A stretch of 64,000 nt of DNA from positions 682,001 through 746,000 of the forward strand of contig NZ_JAAQPI010000001.1 in assembly GCF_011683955.1 (NCBI RefSeq), given 5' to 3'. Made by a program: the position numbers and the translations under genes. The DNA comes from Pseudomaricurvus alkylphenolicus (lineage in GTDB: Bacteria; Pseudomonadota; Gammaproteobacteria; Pseudomonadales; Cellvibrionaceae). The notes under the pieces were generated by a model that worked only from the letters and a program-made list of their open reading frames with translations, searched no databases and had not been told where the DNA came from. Positions 1 through 9,249 of the stretch are shown piece after piece; positions within the stretch are counted from its first letter, which is position 1, and each line of letters begins with the position of its first letter.

Positions 1-103
1 CCATGAGAGTCCTGGTAAAAGTATTCTGCATCGTTGACTTCCTGCGTTTATCCGGCTGTTGACTAGGTGTTACCCACTAACATAACACCTCGTTAATGGG
101 GCG

Positions 104-121
104 CCCCCTCCCTTTGGGGGG
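104..121. promoter_or_regulatory. C-tract/G-tract palindrome, copy a
   Basis: Five C, a 7-base spacer and six G form an imperfect palindrome. It is downstream of the receptor terminator, so it cannot serve that gene. On the minus strand a candidate gene start (ATG at 4-2, preceded by AGGA with 5-base spacing) leaves the left edge of the window, and the palindrome lies about 100-117 bases upstream of it. It is the first of six similar elements confined to 1-19,310. Operator function is inferred from position and recurrence. Confidence 0.4.
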
Positions 122-160
122 TAATTACTCCGCGCCAGTTCCCGCCCGTTGCTGCGGCAG

Positions 161-192
161 AAAAAAGGCGCTACTCAGGTAGCGCCTTTTTC
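161..192. terminator. Bidirectional intrinsic terminator
   Basis: A perfect 8-bp stem (GGCGCTAC / GTAGCGCC) with a 4-base loop at 167-186 is flanked by an A-run on the left and a T-run on the right. It can therefore terminate on both strands. It lies just downstream of the TonB-dependent receptor stop codon. Confidence 0.85.
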
Positions 193-214
193 CAGTGCAA
201 ACGACCGCTATAAA

Positions 215-2569
215 TTAAAAATTGTAGGCACCCTGAATACCAAAGGTACGCCCTGGTGCGAATATCCCCCAGTGAGTAACGGACGTTGCCGGATCCTGTT
301 CTGAAGCGATGTAACGCTGGTCCAGGGCGTTGTCCACATACGCAGAGATCTTCCAGTCATCGGTTTTGATGCCAAAACGGAGATCCAGGGTCTCAGGTTC
401 ATCCATCTTATTCACGTTCTCTGCAGCCAGGTAACCGTCTCGCGCCGTGTAATAAGACATAAAGGTGAACAGATCCATGGTGTCATTCAGCGGATAATTG
501 TAACTGACCACACTGGTAAGAGAGTATTTGAAGTTTACCGGTGTGGTGTTGCCACTGAGGTCCTGGCCAAAGATCTCAAACTCCTCGAATTCTGTATCAA
601 GGTATCCCAGCGACAGGCTGACATTCAGTCCCTCAAGCGGTAACGCCTGAAGCTCAAGCTCCAAGCCCTTAACCGTAATCTCACCCGCGTTGACACCCAG
701 GTCGTTGATCGCCATACCTGGGTCCTGCATCAACACCAGCGCATCCTCCCGCACTTGGTAGAAGGTAGCTGCATTCACTTGCACACGGTTGTCCCACCAC
801 TGGCTCTTCAAGCCCAACTCAACGGCATCGGTGGTCTCCGAGTCAAACGGAACCCGTTCCACCGTGCTGGCAATACGATTGAACCCACCGGCCTTGAAGC
901 CCGTTACGTACTTGGCGTAAACCATCACGTCTTCGTTAATAGCGTAATTCACACCCACCGACGGAGACACATTGTCCCAGCTTTCCTCAGCCTGCAGAGC
1001 AACGGTGGCGCTCATACCAAGAGCATTAAACACTTCCTCACAGGCAATAGGACAAGATGCCTGGAAACCCTGACTGAAATCAATCTCCTTGGTATCTTCG
1101 GTATAGCGCACATTGAACCAGACATCGAGTTTATCGGTGACCTGATAACTGGCTTCCAGGAACAGGGCCAGAGAGGACAGTTGCTGATCGTTTTTCCACT
1201 CCGCCGGGAATTGATCACCCAGCGGCCCGCCCCAGCCACCACCATCACCGAGCGTGGATGTCAGCCCCAGGTTGGCCAAACTGGTGCCTACCAGGAAGTT
1301 CGGAATTCCAAGGAAAACTGCCTCCGGACCGATAAGACCGGAGGAATACCAGCTCTCAAAATCGATACCAAACTCCCCGCCCAACAAGCTGTTGATGCCC
1401 AGCGACAGATTTTCTTCCAAAGCCGTTGCACCGATCATCAGATTAACATCACCGATATCCCCGGCCCAACGAATCTCTGCAAAGGTACTTTCCTGGTTGG
1501 AGTCCATATGATGGCGACGCAAATCGATACTGGTACGATCATTATCCACCAGGGTTTCGGCTTCCGTATCCCGATAGGAGAAAATTGCTGTCAAAGTACC
1601 GCCAACCACATCCCAGTTAATCTCCTGAATAAACTGCAGCTGATCGGAAGTATTGATCTGCCTGAAGTTACGCTGCAAATTGTCAGTATCATCGACATCG
1701 GTTCCAGCGACAGGGCCCACGCCGTTGAGGTTTCCCATGGCCGCACGCGGCGCATGTGCAGCTACGCTGAGCCCACCTTCTGTAGAAAAGGTTTCAATGG
1801 TGGTAAGGAATTCCAGATTATCCGTCGGAGTATAAAGAATTTTCAGACGAGCCGACTCATTGGTGCCGGCGTCCAGATATTGATCCTGATTTTCAACGTA
1901 CCCGAAGCCCTCATTCTGATCGAGATACAGGCCACTCAGGCGTACCGCTAGCACATCGTCAATCAGAGTGACGTTGGACGCAACCCGATATTCCTGACGC
2001 TCCTTGCTGCCCAGTTGTGCTTCAATATATCCGTTATGCTCATCAAAACTGGGGCGCGCCGAGCTGATGTTTATCGCACCACCCACCGCATTACGCCCAT
2101 ACAATCCTGCCTGCGGGCCACGCAGTACTTCAAAGCTTTCGACGTCGTAAAAATTGGAAAATGAGGTCAACAGGCCGCCAATATAAACACCATCGCGGTT
2201 GATACCAACACCGGGATCTTCATCGCCACTCAAACGGCCACTGCCACGTATGGAAATATCCGAGCTGGTCCAGCCATCCTGGGGCAGAGCTACGTTGGGT
2301 ACCATTTCCAGGAATTCTTCCATCGCATCCAAGTTGCCATCAGATACGATACTCTGTGGAATCGCTGTGACCGCAACAGGTACATCCTGCATCGATTCGG
2401 TGCGCTTTCTGGCCGTGACTACGATTTCTTCCAGGAAAAGATCAGCCTCTTCATCGGCAATGGTGATACCGCTGTTTACCGTTAAAGCAATGGCGGTGGC
2501 CAATAATGATTTAGCCAGGATCCCACTGCGCTGATGAAGTTTGGAATAGGAGGTATTCGGGTTTTTCAT
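215..2569 (-). CDS. TonB-dependent outer-membrane receptor
   Basis: This 784-residue protein imports a scarce substrate across the outer membrane using TonB/ExbBD energy. It has an N-terminal signal sequence (about residues 15-40) and a TonB box with the typical EEIVVTARKR segment. A plug domain follows, with the family motif VLRGPQAGLYGRNAVGGAIN, then a long beta-barrel ending in the terminal aromatic GAYNF. Length is normal for the family. It ends in a bidirectional terminator, and upstream (2687-2705) lies copy b of the C/G palindrome. The substrate is unknown. Its neighbours (serine hydrolases, M28 peptidase, amino-acid permease) suggest a peptide or peptide-like compound. Confidence 0.93.
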   Translation of the reverse strand: MKNPNTSYSKLHQRSGILAKSLLATAIALTVNSGITIADEEADLFLEEIVVTARKRTESMQDVPVAVTAIPQSIVSDGNLDAMEEFLEMVPNVALPQDGWTSSDISIRGSGRLSGDEDPGVGINRDGVYIGGLLTSFSNFYDVESFEVLRGPQAGLYGRNAVGGAINISSARPSFDEHNGYIEAQLGSKERQEYRVASNVTLIDDVLAVRLSGLYLDQNEGFGYVENQDQYLDAGTNESARLKILYTPTDNLEFLTTIETFSTEGGLSVAAHAPRAAMGNLNGVGPVAGTDVDDTDNLQRNFRQINTSDQLQFIQEINWDVVGGTLTAIFSYRDTEAETLVDNDRTSIDLRRHHMDSNQESTFAEIRWAGDIGDVNLMIGATALEENLSLGINSLLGGEFGIDFESWYSSGLIGPEAVFLGIPNFLVGTSLANLGLTSTLGDGGGWGGPLGDQFPAEWKNDQQLSSLALFLEASYQVTDKLDVWFNVRYTEDTKEIDFSQGFQASCPIACEEVFNALGMSATVALQAEESWDNVSPSVGVNYAINEDVMVYAKYVTGFKAGGFNRIASTVERVPFDSETTDAVELGLKSQWWDNRVQVNAATFYQVREDALVLMQDPGMAINDLGVNAGEITVKGLELELQALPLEGLNVSLSLGYLDTEFEEFEIFGQDLSGNTTPVNFKYSLTSVVSYNYPLNDTMDLFTFMSYYTARDGYLAAENVNKMDEPETLDLRFGIKTDDWKISAYVDNALDQRYIASEQDPATSVTHWGIFAPGRTFGIQGAYNF

Positions 2570-2686
2570 CGTTAGTTGCTCACTCTAGAGAGTCGGTTAT
2601 TGTTTTGTACACAAAAGATCGATGGTCATATAACCATCCACTTAACCTAAACTGCCCCTAAAGTATTGCGGTTTGATCCATGTACG

Positions 2687-2705
2687 CCCCCCCCCCGAAG
2701 GGGGG
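2687..2705. promoter_or_regulatory. C-tract/G-tract palindrome, copy b
   Basis: Ten C, GAA and six G (with TAAG following) lie 118-136 bases upstream of the start codon of the TonB receptor at 2569. The only gene on the other side ends here, so the receptor is the only candidate target. It fits the shared pattern described for the MalT-like regulator at 16,421-19,222. Confidence 0.5.
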
Positions 2706-2794
2706 TAAGCCCGTATCGATCATGACTGAATTAAGTATATTCTAAAATGCTGCGGTGAGAGCGATGTCGGAGGGTTTCGACTCCAACTCACCTG

Positions 2795-4027
2795 TCAATC
2801 AGCTTTCCACGGGATCTGCTGATTCTCCATCAAAAGGTCGAAGGAGGGAACCAGATAGGCAAAGAGACTGTCGGTTCCCTGCTCAATGCTTATAACGGAA
2901 GCTGCGGTTATATCCTCCTTAGGAAAGTGCACCACGAAACTTTGATAGCCAGCAGTGCCGCCTGTATGGCCATAGGCGTAGCTGCCATTGGGAAGTAGGT
3001 AACGGCCAATTCCCAGACCATAGGCATTTCGCCCAAGTATTTCTGGTTCGACGGTATCTACAAATGTCAACATGGTATCCAATGTTGTCGGCTGTTTAAA
3101 AAAAAGACCGTCGAGTAGCGCTTCAATAAACACCGACAGGTCCTCAGCATTCGATACCAACGCATGTCCCCCAGCGGCGCCGGCCATCGATGGGTCAAAC
3201 TCGGAGGTATCCAGCAACTGTCCATTAAAAGACATGTACCCACTGATAAAATTGTTCGGCATTTTCCTGTTGCCCGGTTCAGGCAGCAGAGTATTCCGCA
3301 GCGCTAACCGGTTCAGAATTCGCTGGCGAATATTGTCTCGCCAGGAGATTCCCGTTTTGCTTTCAATAATCAAACCCAGCAGATTGAATTCGGTGTTGTT
3401 GTACCGATAGCTTTCCCCGGGTTTGAAGCGAGTGCCAGCTTTGGCCGCCTTGGCAAACAGCTCTTTGTCCGAGAATATCTTGCCGCTGAAGATACCGCGC
3501 AGCATCTCTTCATCGATTTCCTCGGTCCACTCACCGATACCACTGGTGTGGTTAAGCAGCATTCTGACAGTAATACTGTCTCTGTGCTCGAAAAAGGCCG
3601 TTATCTCTGGCTCCAATAGCTCCGATAATCGATCCTTCAGGGACAGTAGATTCTCTTCAACCAGCTGTAGAATGACAGTGGCAATAAAGGGTTTGATTAC
3701 ACTGCCACAACGAAATTTAGCCCCCGGGTCAATCACGCTGTTGGTAACGATATTGGCCACACCCGAAACCCCGTTCCAGCTACCGGTGGGCGATTGAAGC
3801 CGGAAGATAACTCCTGGATATCTGGAGGACTCGTCTGTTCTTGCAGCATCCAAAATCCGCTGTAATTGAGCAGTTAATGAGGGATCGAGACCCGGTACCT
3901 CAGCATCAGCTTTAACACTAACTCCCGAGCAAGCACCAAGTTGCAGTACGATCAGAGGTAACGAGAGTAACGCGGCCTTATTCATCTGCAATATCAAATT
4001 CGAGCAACCAAGTCTGATTCGCATCAT
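2795..4027 (-). CDS. SxxK serine hydrolase (beta-lactamase family lipoprotein)
   Basis: A 410-residue member of the class C beta-lactamase/DD-peptidase/esterase superfamily. Visible motifs are the nucleophile SVIK (SxxK), a YNN in the Y-x-N position and GHTGG near the C-terminus in the KTG-equivalent position. A hydrophobic segment ending LGAC is a lipobox, so it is probably anchored at the outer membrane or periplasmic face. The start ATG overlaps the stop of the upstream hydrolase (ATGA) and has GAGGG 9 bases ahead. An internal ATG at 3985 would give a tidier lipoprotein signal. It is close in layout to the hydrolase at 13,310-14,512. Substrate could be a D-amino-acid peptide or an ester. 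Confidence 0.85.
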   Translation of the reverse strand: MMRIRLGCSNLILQMNKAALLSLPLIVLQLGACSGVSVKADAEVPGLDPSLTAQLQRILDAARTDESSRYPGVIFRLQSPTGSWNGVSGVANIVTNSVIDPGAKFRCGSVIKPFIATVILQLVEENLLSLKDRLSELLEPEITAFFEHRDSITVRMLLNHTSGIGEWTEEIDEEMLRGIFSGKIFSDKELFAKAAKAGTRFKPGESYRYNNTEFNLLGLIIESKTGISWRDNIRQRILNRLALRNTLLPEPGNRKMPNNFISGYMSFNGQLLDTSEFDPSMAGAAGGHALVSNAEDLSVFIEALLDGLFFKQPTTLDTMLTFVDTVEPEILGRNAYGLGIGRYLLPNGSYAYGHTGGTAGYQSFVVHFPKEDITAASVISIEQGTDSLFAYLVPSFDLLMENQQIPWKAD

Positions 4028-5574
4028 TCCGTTTCACCCTCTGTTTGAGAGGTAAACGAGCGCTTGGCTGCCGGCGCAAACCCACTGGCGATCAACCCGA
4101 AGCCCCAGAACGTCAGCGCCCACGAAATCCAAATAAATGCCGTCGGCCATGGTACCCAAAGAGCGACCACGGGTCTAAAGTGCTCCGGCAAGTCAGGCTC
4201 AACAATGACCTTACCGAGCCCCGAGTACCAAAAAATCCACCACAGCCCTATTGCCGAGGCCAACAAGGTTATGCGCACCACCCTACGTCGAGTGAACTCC
4301 AAAGCCAGGCGGCGGCGCCCGGCCCTCAAACCAGCGGCCACCCAGGCCATATAAATGATCAGAACCAGCACCAGAGCCAGCGCCACCTTATATTGCAGAT
4401 CGCGCATGCCTGCGCCACTTTGGTAAAGGCTGCGAAGGGGGTCCCCGGCAATCTGTCTACTCCAGGCACTTAGTAAATCCAGCTGGTAGCCGAACGTTGA
4501 CGCGCGATCGCTGTTGGACAATATCACAATGCCTTCTTGCATATCTGGCAGAGTCAAGACGATGGCTTCCCAACCTTGGTTATCGCCCCCGTGGAAACCA
4601 ATCGTGGTCTCCCCCGGCACCAGCATATAACCCAGTCCGTTGCGCAAAAGACCTCCAAAGGCCGTGTCGGTGGCGGGTGCGGCTTTCAGCATCAGCTCAA
4701 CGGTTTCTCTGGCCAGTACGCCACGTCCGATCGGCTCCCCGTTGGGTCCGGGCATGCTGGCGGCCACAAATCGCGCCATGTCTTCAGTCGTCGAAAGCAT
4801 GGACGCCGCTGCCTCGGCTCTGAACTTGTAATTGGGCACAGGTTTGCCCCACCAATCATGGCCGGTAGCCAGGTTCTCCAGTAGCATCGGTGGCCGCGCA
4901 AAACTGCTTTTTCTCATTCCGAGAGGGGTTAGAACTTCCCGCTGCATAAAGTCCGAAAACGATTGGCGTGTTACCTCCTCGATCAACAGTTGCAGCAATG
5001 TATAGCCACCTCCGGAGTAGCTCCAGCTGCTACCCGGCTCCTGCACGACACGCACATCGCCCATGAGAACACCCTTACCGGACAGGTTCTGTTCCAATGT
5101 CGGTAGGGGCTGGGCGGGATCTTTTCCCAGGTAGCCTCCCACAGAGGTGCCCGCCGTGTGACTCAGCAAGCGCCGCACCGTAACTTGTGAGTTGTCAAAC
5201 GGCGACGGGGGAAGCTGCCAGCGCGTCAAATAGCTCTCGACGGGTACGTCCAGTTCCAGCTTGCCCTGTTCCACCAGTTTCATAACTCCCCAGGCGGTCA
5301 CCGACTTGGAGACGGAAGCGACCTGGAATACTGACTCACCGTTGACTGGCACATCACCTTCTGTGTCTGCCATGCCATAACTCTTGGACCAAACCACTTC
5401 ACCCTTGCGCACCAGGGCGACGGAAGAGCCCGGCACGCTGTACTGACCCATCAACCGCTTGATTTTCGAGTCAAGTTCTGCGCCCGCGTGCTCTTGAATG
5501 TTGGCCTGAGCCAGATGCCCCAAGAGTACACAAATCGCAGCGACGGCTGCACGTCTTACTTTAGCAAATAACAT
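4024..5574 (-). CDS. SxxK serine hydrolase with C-terminal membrane segments
   Basis: This 516-residue beta-lactamase-family hydrolase starts with a signal peptide (cleavage near LAQA). The SVSK nucleophile motif, YSG in the second motif position and FHGG in the third are all present. After the catalytic domain (about residues 30-370) come three to four hydrophobic segments, an arrangement seen in membrane-tethered penicillin-binding-protein-like esterases. It is followed, with a 4-base overlap, by the second serine hydrolase, so the two are co-transcribed. Copy c of the C/G palindrome lies 77-101 bases upstream. The substrate is not predictable from sequence alone. Confidence 0.85.
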   Translation of the reverse strand: MLFAKVRRAAVAAICVLLGHLAQANIQEHAGAELDSKIKRLMGQYSVPGSSVALVRKGEVVWSKSYGMADTEGDVPVNGESVFQVASVSKSVTAWGVMKLVEQGKLELDVPVESYLTRWQLPPSPFDNSQVTVRRLLSHTAGTSVGGYLGKDPAQPLPTLEQNLSGKGVLMGDVRVVQEPGSSWSYSGGGYTLLQLLIEEVTRQSFSDFMQREVLTPLGMRKSSFARPPMLLENLATGHDWWGKPVPNYKFRAEAAASMLSTTEDMARFVAASMPGPNGEPIGRGVLARETVELMLKAAPATDTAFGGLLRNGLGYMLVPGETTIGFHGGDNQGWEAIVLTLPDMQEGIVILSNSDRASTFGYQLDLLSAWSRQIAGDPLRSLYQSGAGMRDLQYKVALALVLVLIIYMAWVAAGLRAGRRRLALEFTRRRVVRITLLASAIGLWWIFWYSGLGKVIVEPDLPEHFRPVVALWVPWPTAFIWISWALTFWGFGLIASGFAPAAKRSFTSQTEGETE

Positions 5575-5650
5575 TTCCGCATTACTCCTGCGATTAAGAT
5601 CGCAACTGATGACAGGGCGTTATACATAACAATAACACCGCCAGATCACT

Positions 5651-5675
5651 CGCCCCCCCCACATTGGTGGGGGCG
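5651..5675. promoter_or_regulatory. C-tract/G-tract palindrome, copy c (divergent promoter)
   Basis: CGCCCCC and GGGGGCG form perfect inverted arms around a central CCCACATTGGT region. It sits between the divergent serine-hydrolase operon (start 5574) and the permease operon (start 5782), 77-131 bases from each start codon, where one operator could control both directions. It is the most symmetric of the six copies. Confidence 0.55.
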
Positions 5676-5781
5676 ATCGTCTTTATGAGCACCTTACTAT
5701 TGCCAGAGTCGAACAGGGACATCGGGAACCCACCTGACTCCCGGGGATTATATTCCGTGAACATTACTGATTGAGGGTTAT

Positions 5782-7167
5782 ATGGATCGCACGATTGGCT
5801 TATGGGGAACCATTGTCACACTGGTTGGCTTCGTTATAGGTGCCGCCGTTTTCCTTCTCCCCGGTGAACTGGCTGCCATTGCCGGTCCCGGTGTCGTTAT
5901 CGCCTATGCCATCGCTTCGGTGGTTGCAGCCTTTTCCTGTGTCATCGCTGCCCAAATTGGATCGGTTCTGCCCATCAGTGGGGCCAGCTTTGTCTTCGCC
6001 ACCAAGATGACGTCGCCCTTTTTTGGATTTTTGATGACATGGCTCATTATCGCAGGTGTGTCCACTGCGATGGCACTTCTGGGGCACGGATTTGCAGAAT
6101 ATCTCAGTCTTATTATACCTGAAGTGAATAAAACACTGGTCGCGGTAACTGTGGTTATCCTGTTTGGCCTGATTAACCTGTTTGGGGCTCAAGCCACCGT
6201 ACGTGCGCAGGCGATAATGGTCATTCTGTTTATGACCATTTTAGTTGTCTTCTCCGTAACGGGTGTGGCTACCATTGACGCTACCCTGCTTACCCCATTT
6301 GTCCCCAACGGCATGGGCTCTGTGTTCTCGGTTGCCGTTCCAGCCTTTTTTTCCTACGCCGGATTTCTGGTGGTGGTTGAGATTGGCGGTGAAATCAGAA
6401 AACCCCACCGTACCATTCCACTGGCGCTATTGATCAGTTTTTTAATTGTCTGGCTCTGCTACACCGCGGTATCCCTGGCAATCGTTGGTCACGTACCCTG
6501 GCAGCAACTTGCCGGCAACAGCGCGCCGGTGGCCACCGTTGCCGAAATTATCTTCCCGGCCTGGGCACAAACCGTCGTTACTTTTACTATTCTTGCCGCC
6601 GCAGCCACTTCCATGAACAGTCTTTTGCTGGGCTACTCGCGAGACATTTATGTGCTCTCAAGAGTTCGAATATTCCCCAGCATATTATCCCGGACCTCGA
6701 GAAAACACGGAACCCCCTATAACAGCGTGGTTCTGTTGACGGCGTTGTCCGTTATCGCGGTTTTGATCGGTGCGAAGATCTCGCAATACGCAACTGTGAT
6801 TGTATTGGCATTGATGCTGGCCCAGATTCTACTCGGGGTATCTACGCTGCGCTTACCGAGGGTTATGCCGGAGCAATTGAAGAAATCCGAATTTCGATTA
6901 TCGCCTTTCTGGAGAGCATTTTTCAGCACCGGGCTGATCCTCTCATCCGCGATATTTGTCCTTATAGGCGTACGGGGTAGTCCTTCTTCCGCCCAGATGC
7001 TGATCATCATTCTTTTGGCGGGATGCGCCTACTACGGAATCCGAAAGCATCTTCTGAATTCCCGTGAAATAAACATGAGCCATGGTGTCAACGATCACAT
7101 TGAAGAAAGTATTGGGGATTCTTCCGACGGCGTCCTTCGAGAGATCACTGACCCTTTGAAAGGCTGA
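5782..7167 (+). CDS. APC-family amino-acid permease
   Basis: A 461-residue polytopic inner-membrane transporter of the amino acid-polyamine-organocation superfamily. The N-terminal segment GFVIGAAVFLLPG is the APC helix-1 glycine-rich motif. About twelve hydrophobic stretches follow, with a hydrophilic C-terminal tail. GAGGG 5 bases before the ATG supports the start. It heads a four-gene operon with the CoA ligase, SDR and PLP dehydratase, so its substrate is likely an amino acid (threonine or a related hydroxy-amino acid) degraded by the downstream enzymes. That link is inference from context. Confidence 0.88.
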   Translation: MDRTIGLWGTIVTLVGFVIGAAVFLLPGELAAIAGPGVVIAYAIASVVAAFSCVIAAQIGSVLPISGASFVFATKMTSPFFGFLMTWLIIAGVSTAMALLGHGFAEYLSLIIPEVNKTLVAVTVVILFGLINLFGAQATVRAQAIMVILFMTILVVFSVTGVATIDATLLTPFVPNGMGSVFSVAVPAFFSYAGFLVVVEIGGEIRKPHRTIPLALLISFLIVWLCYTAVSLAIVGHVPWQQLAGNSAPVATVAEIIFPAWAQTVVTFTILAAAATSMNSLLLGYSRDIYVLSRVRIFPSILSRTSRKHGTPYNSVVLLTALSVIAVLIGAKISQYATVIVLALMLAQILLGVSTLRLPRVMPEQLKKSEFRLSPFWRAFFSTGLILSSAIFVLIGVRGSPSSAQMLIIILLAGCAYYGIRKHLLNSREINMSHGVNDHIEESIGDSSDGVLREITDPLKG

Positions 7168-7205
7168 AAGCTCCTGTCGAATCAATAGATAACAGAGGTC
7201 ACAAC

Positions 7206-8399
7206 ATGAGTAACAAACTCGACTTTATGAAAGAAAGTCTCGAGACATTGAAAGATATAGGTCTCGATTTTGATATACCGGTAATGAACTCGGGTGCGGA
7301 AGCCCAAATTACGGTCGAAGGCAAATCCATGCTGAACTTTGCTTCCAATAATTACCTGGGCCTGGTCAATCACCCGGAACTGAAAACAGCCGCTAAAGAG
7401 GCGGTGGACCAATGGGGTGTCGGAGCCGGCGCAGTCCGGTATATCGCCGGTACTCTGGATCTGCACATCGAATTGGAGCAACGACTGGCTCGGTTTAAAG
7501 AGACCGAAGCGGCCATGTATGTGCAGACCGGTGTTGTCGCAAACCTGACCGCTATCGCCGGGTTAATGAGTGATGAAGATGTCATTTTCTCCGACCGATT
7601 GAACCACGCCAGCATTATTGATGCGGCCATTCTTTCGAAAGCAAAAGTGGTGGTATACGAGCACTGCGACATGGATGATCTGCAAGCGAAAATTACCGAC
7701 CACCTCCCCCATTACCAACGCGGACTGATCGTCACCGATGGCGTTTTCAGTATGGACGGCGACATTGCACCACTGGACCAGATCTGCGAAATTGCTGAGC
7801 AATACAACCTGTTGACCATGGTGGATGACTCACACGGCGATGGAGTTTTGGGGCAGGGACGCGGAATTGTCCATCATTTTGGGCTTCATGGAAAAATCGA
7901 CATTGAAGTGGGTACCCTCTCAAAAGCCTTTGGTGTTATCGGTGGTGTCATCGCCGGAAAACGCCTGGTTGTCGACTACATCAATGCTCATGGCCGCGCC
8001 CATTCTTTCTCCACCGGAACCACGCCCGCGGATACGGCTGCATGTCTGGCGGCGCTAGACATCCTGGAGCGCTCGACCGAATTGGTGGACAAGCTATGGG
8101 CCAATACCGACTACTTCAGAACCGGCATGCAAGACTTGGGGTTCTCGTTGGGCAACACCCAGACACCTATCACCCCAATCTTGTTGGGTGAGGTGGATCT
8201 TGCCAGACAATTTGCCAAACGCATGCTTGAAGAGGGCATCTTCGCTGCCGCGCAGACCTTCCCTCTCGTTCCTAAAGGAAAGGCCCGTATCCGCTTGATC
8301 AACACAGCCGCACACAGTCGCGAAGATCTGGACTTCGCGCTCTCTGTCTTCGAGAAAATAGGGCTCGAACTTGGCGTTATCAGGAATAGGGAACAATGA
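7206..8399 (+). CDS. kbl: 2-amino-3-ketobutyrate CoA ligase-like (alpha-oxoamine synthase)
   Basis: A 397-residue PLP enzyme, the same length as known glycine C-acetyltransferases. The PLP lysine is K240 in VGTLSKAFG. NHAS at 133-136 and DDSH at 207-210 are the expected cofactor-binding motifs. The family cleaves 2-amino-3-ketobutyrate with CoA into glycine and acetyl-CoA, the second step of the threonine dehydrogenase route. No classical zinc threonine dehydrogenase is adjacent. The SDR 8 bases downstream might provide the oxidation step. 8-Amino-7-oxononanoate synthase is a sister family but is unlikely without bio genes nearby. Confidence 0.82.
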   Translation: MSNKLDFMKESLETLKDIGLDFDIPVMNSGAEAQITVEGKSMLNFASNNYLGLVNHPELKTAAKEAVDQWGVGAGAVRYIAGTLDLHIELEQRLARFKETEAAMYVQTGVVANLTAIAGLMSDEDVIFSDRLNHASIIDAAILSKAKVVVYEHCDMDDLQAKITDHLPHYQRGLIVTDGVFSMDGDIAPLDQICEIAEQYNLLTMVDDSHGDGVLGQGRGIVHHFGLHGKIDIEVGTLSKAFGVIGGVIAGKRLVVDYINAHGRAHSFSTGTTPADTAACLAALDILERSTELVDKLWANTDYFRTGMQDLGFSLGNTQTPITPILLGEVDLARQFAKRMLEEGIFAAAQTFPLVPKGKARIRLINTAAHSREDLDFALSVFEKIGLELGVIRNREQ

Positions 8400-8406
8400 G
8401 GTCAAT

Positions 8407-9180
8407 ATGATGAACAACTATCGATTCACCGACAAAGTCGCCATTGTCACCGGTGGTGCGCGTGGACTCGGTAAAGCCACCGCCCTGTTACTGGCGCAAC
8501 AGGGGGCAGCTGTTGTTATCTGTGATGTTCGTCGTGAACTCGCGGATAACGCCGTGGACGAGATTATCGACAAAGGCGGCCGAGCGTTAAGCTATGCTGC
8601 CGACATCTCCAACGCCAATGATGTTGAGGACCTGGTCGCCTCGACGGTCGACTATTTCGGTACCGTTGACATTCTGGTTAACAATGCCGGGATTATGCGC
8701 ACCACCAGCCCCGCAGAAAGCATCCCGGCGGAAGAGTGGAGCGGGATGTTTGACGTCAACGTTACCGGAGTATTCCAATGCATGAAAGCGGTACTGCCGA
8801 TATTCAAAGAGAGACGCAGTGGCAAGATCGTCAATGTCTCATCCTCGGCAGGACGCAGCATGAGCACATTTAATGGCGCTCACTACACCGCCTGTAAGGC
8901 GGCGGTACTGGGGCTGACCCGGCACATCGCCAATGAAGCCGCCCCCTATAATGTCAATGTCAATGCCGTCGCACCTGGCAGCTTTGCCACTGAAGGAGGG
9001 CTTGAGCTGGTAGCCGGGGCCCCACCGGAAGCACTGGAAGCCGAGGCCAAGAAAATACCCATGCGCCGCTTTGGCAAGCCCGAAGATCATGCCAATCTGG
9101 TGGCATTCCTTTGCTCTGAGGAATCTTCCTACATCACCGGCGCCACCGTTGATATCAATGGTGGCGATCTCATGATGTAA
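8407..9180 (+). CDS. Short-chain dehydrogenase/reductase
   Basis: A 257-residue classical SDR. The Rossmann glycine motif TGGARGLG is at residues 15-22, NNAG at 92-95, the catalytic serine near 147, Tyr160 and Lys164 (YTACK), and a C-terminal VDINGG. The start at 8407 is chosen because GAGG stands 5 bases ahead. An in-frame upstream extension would overlap kbl. The gene begins 8 bases after kbl, so it is co-transcribed. It may oxidise a beta-hydroxy amino acid to the keto acid used by the CoA ligase. The general family annotation would be 3-oxoacyl reductase-like, so substrate assignment is inference. Confidence 0.85.
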   Translation: MMNNYRFTDKVAIVTGGARGLGKATALLLAQQGAAVVICDVRRELADNAVDEIIDKGGRALSYAADISNANDVEDLVASTVDYFGTVDILVNNAGIMRTTSPAESIPAEEWSGMFDVNVTGVFQCMKAVLPIFKERRSGKIVNVSSSAGRSMSTFNGAHYTACKAAVLGLTRHIANEAAPYNVNVNAVAPGSFATEGGLELVAGAPPEALEAEAKKIPMRRFGKPEDHANLVAFLCSEESSYITGATVDINGGDLMM

Positions 9181-9249
9181 ATCAGCCATGCCAGGTAAGA
9201 ATGGCATCGAATTTTCCAATTCTGTTACTAATTTAATTGAGTGAGCGCA

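Noticed and set aside
755-1951. Long open frame on the + strand (398 codons) opposite the first TonB receptor
   Set aside because: Antisense shadow of a well-supported receptor gene; composition is histidine/isoleucine-rich without domains, and there is no ribosome site.
2687-2705. C/G palindromes read as intrinsic terminators
   Set aside because: No T-runs follow, and several sit between divergent promoters where termination makes no sense.
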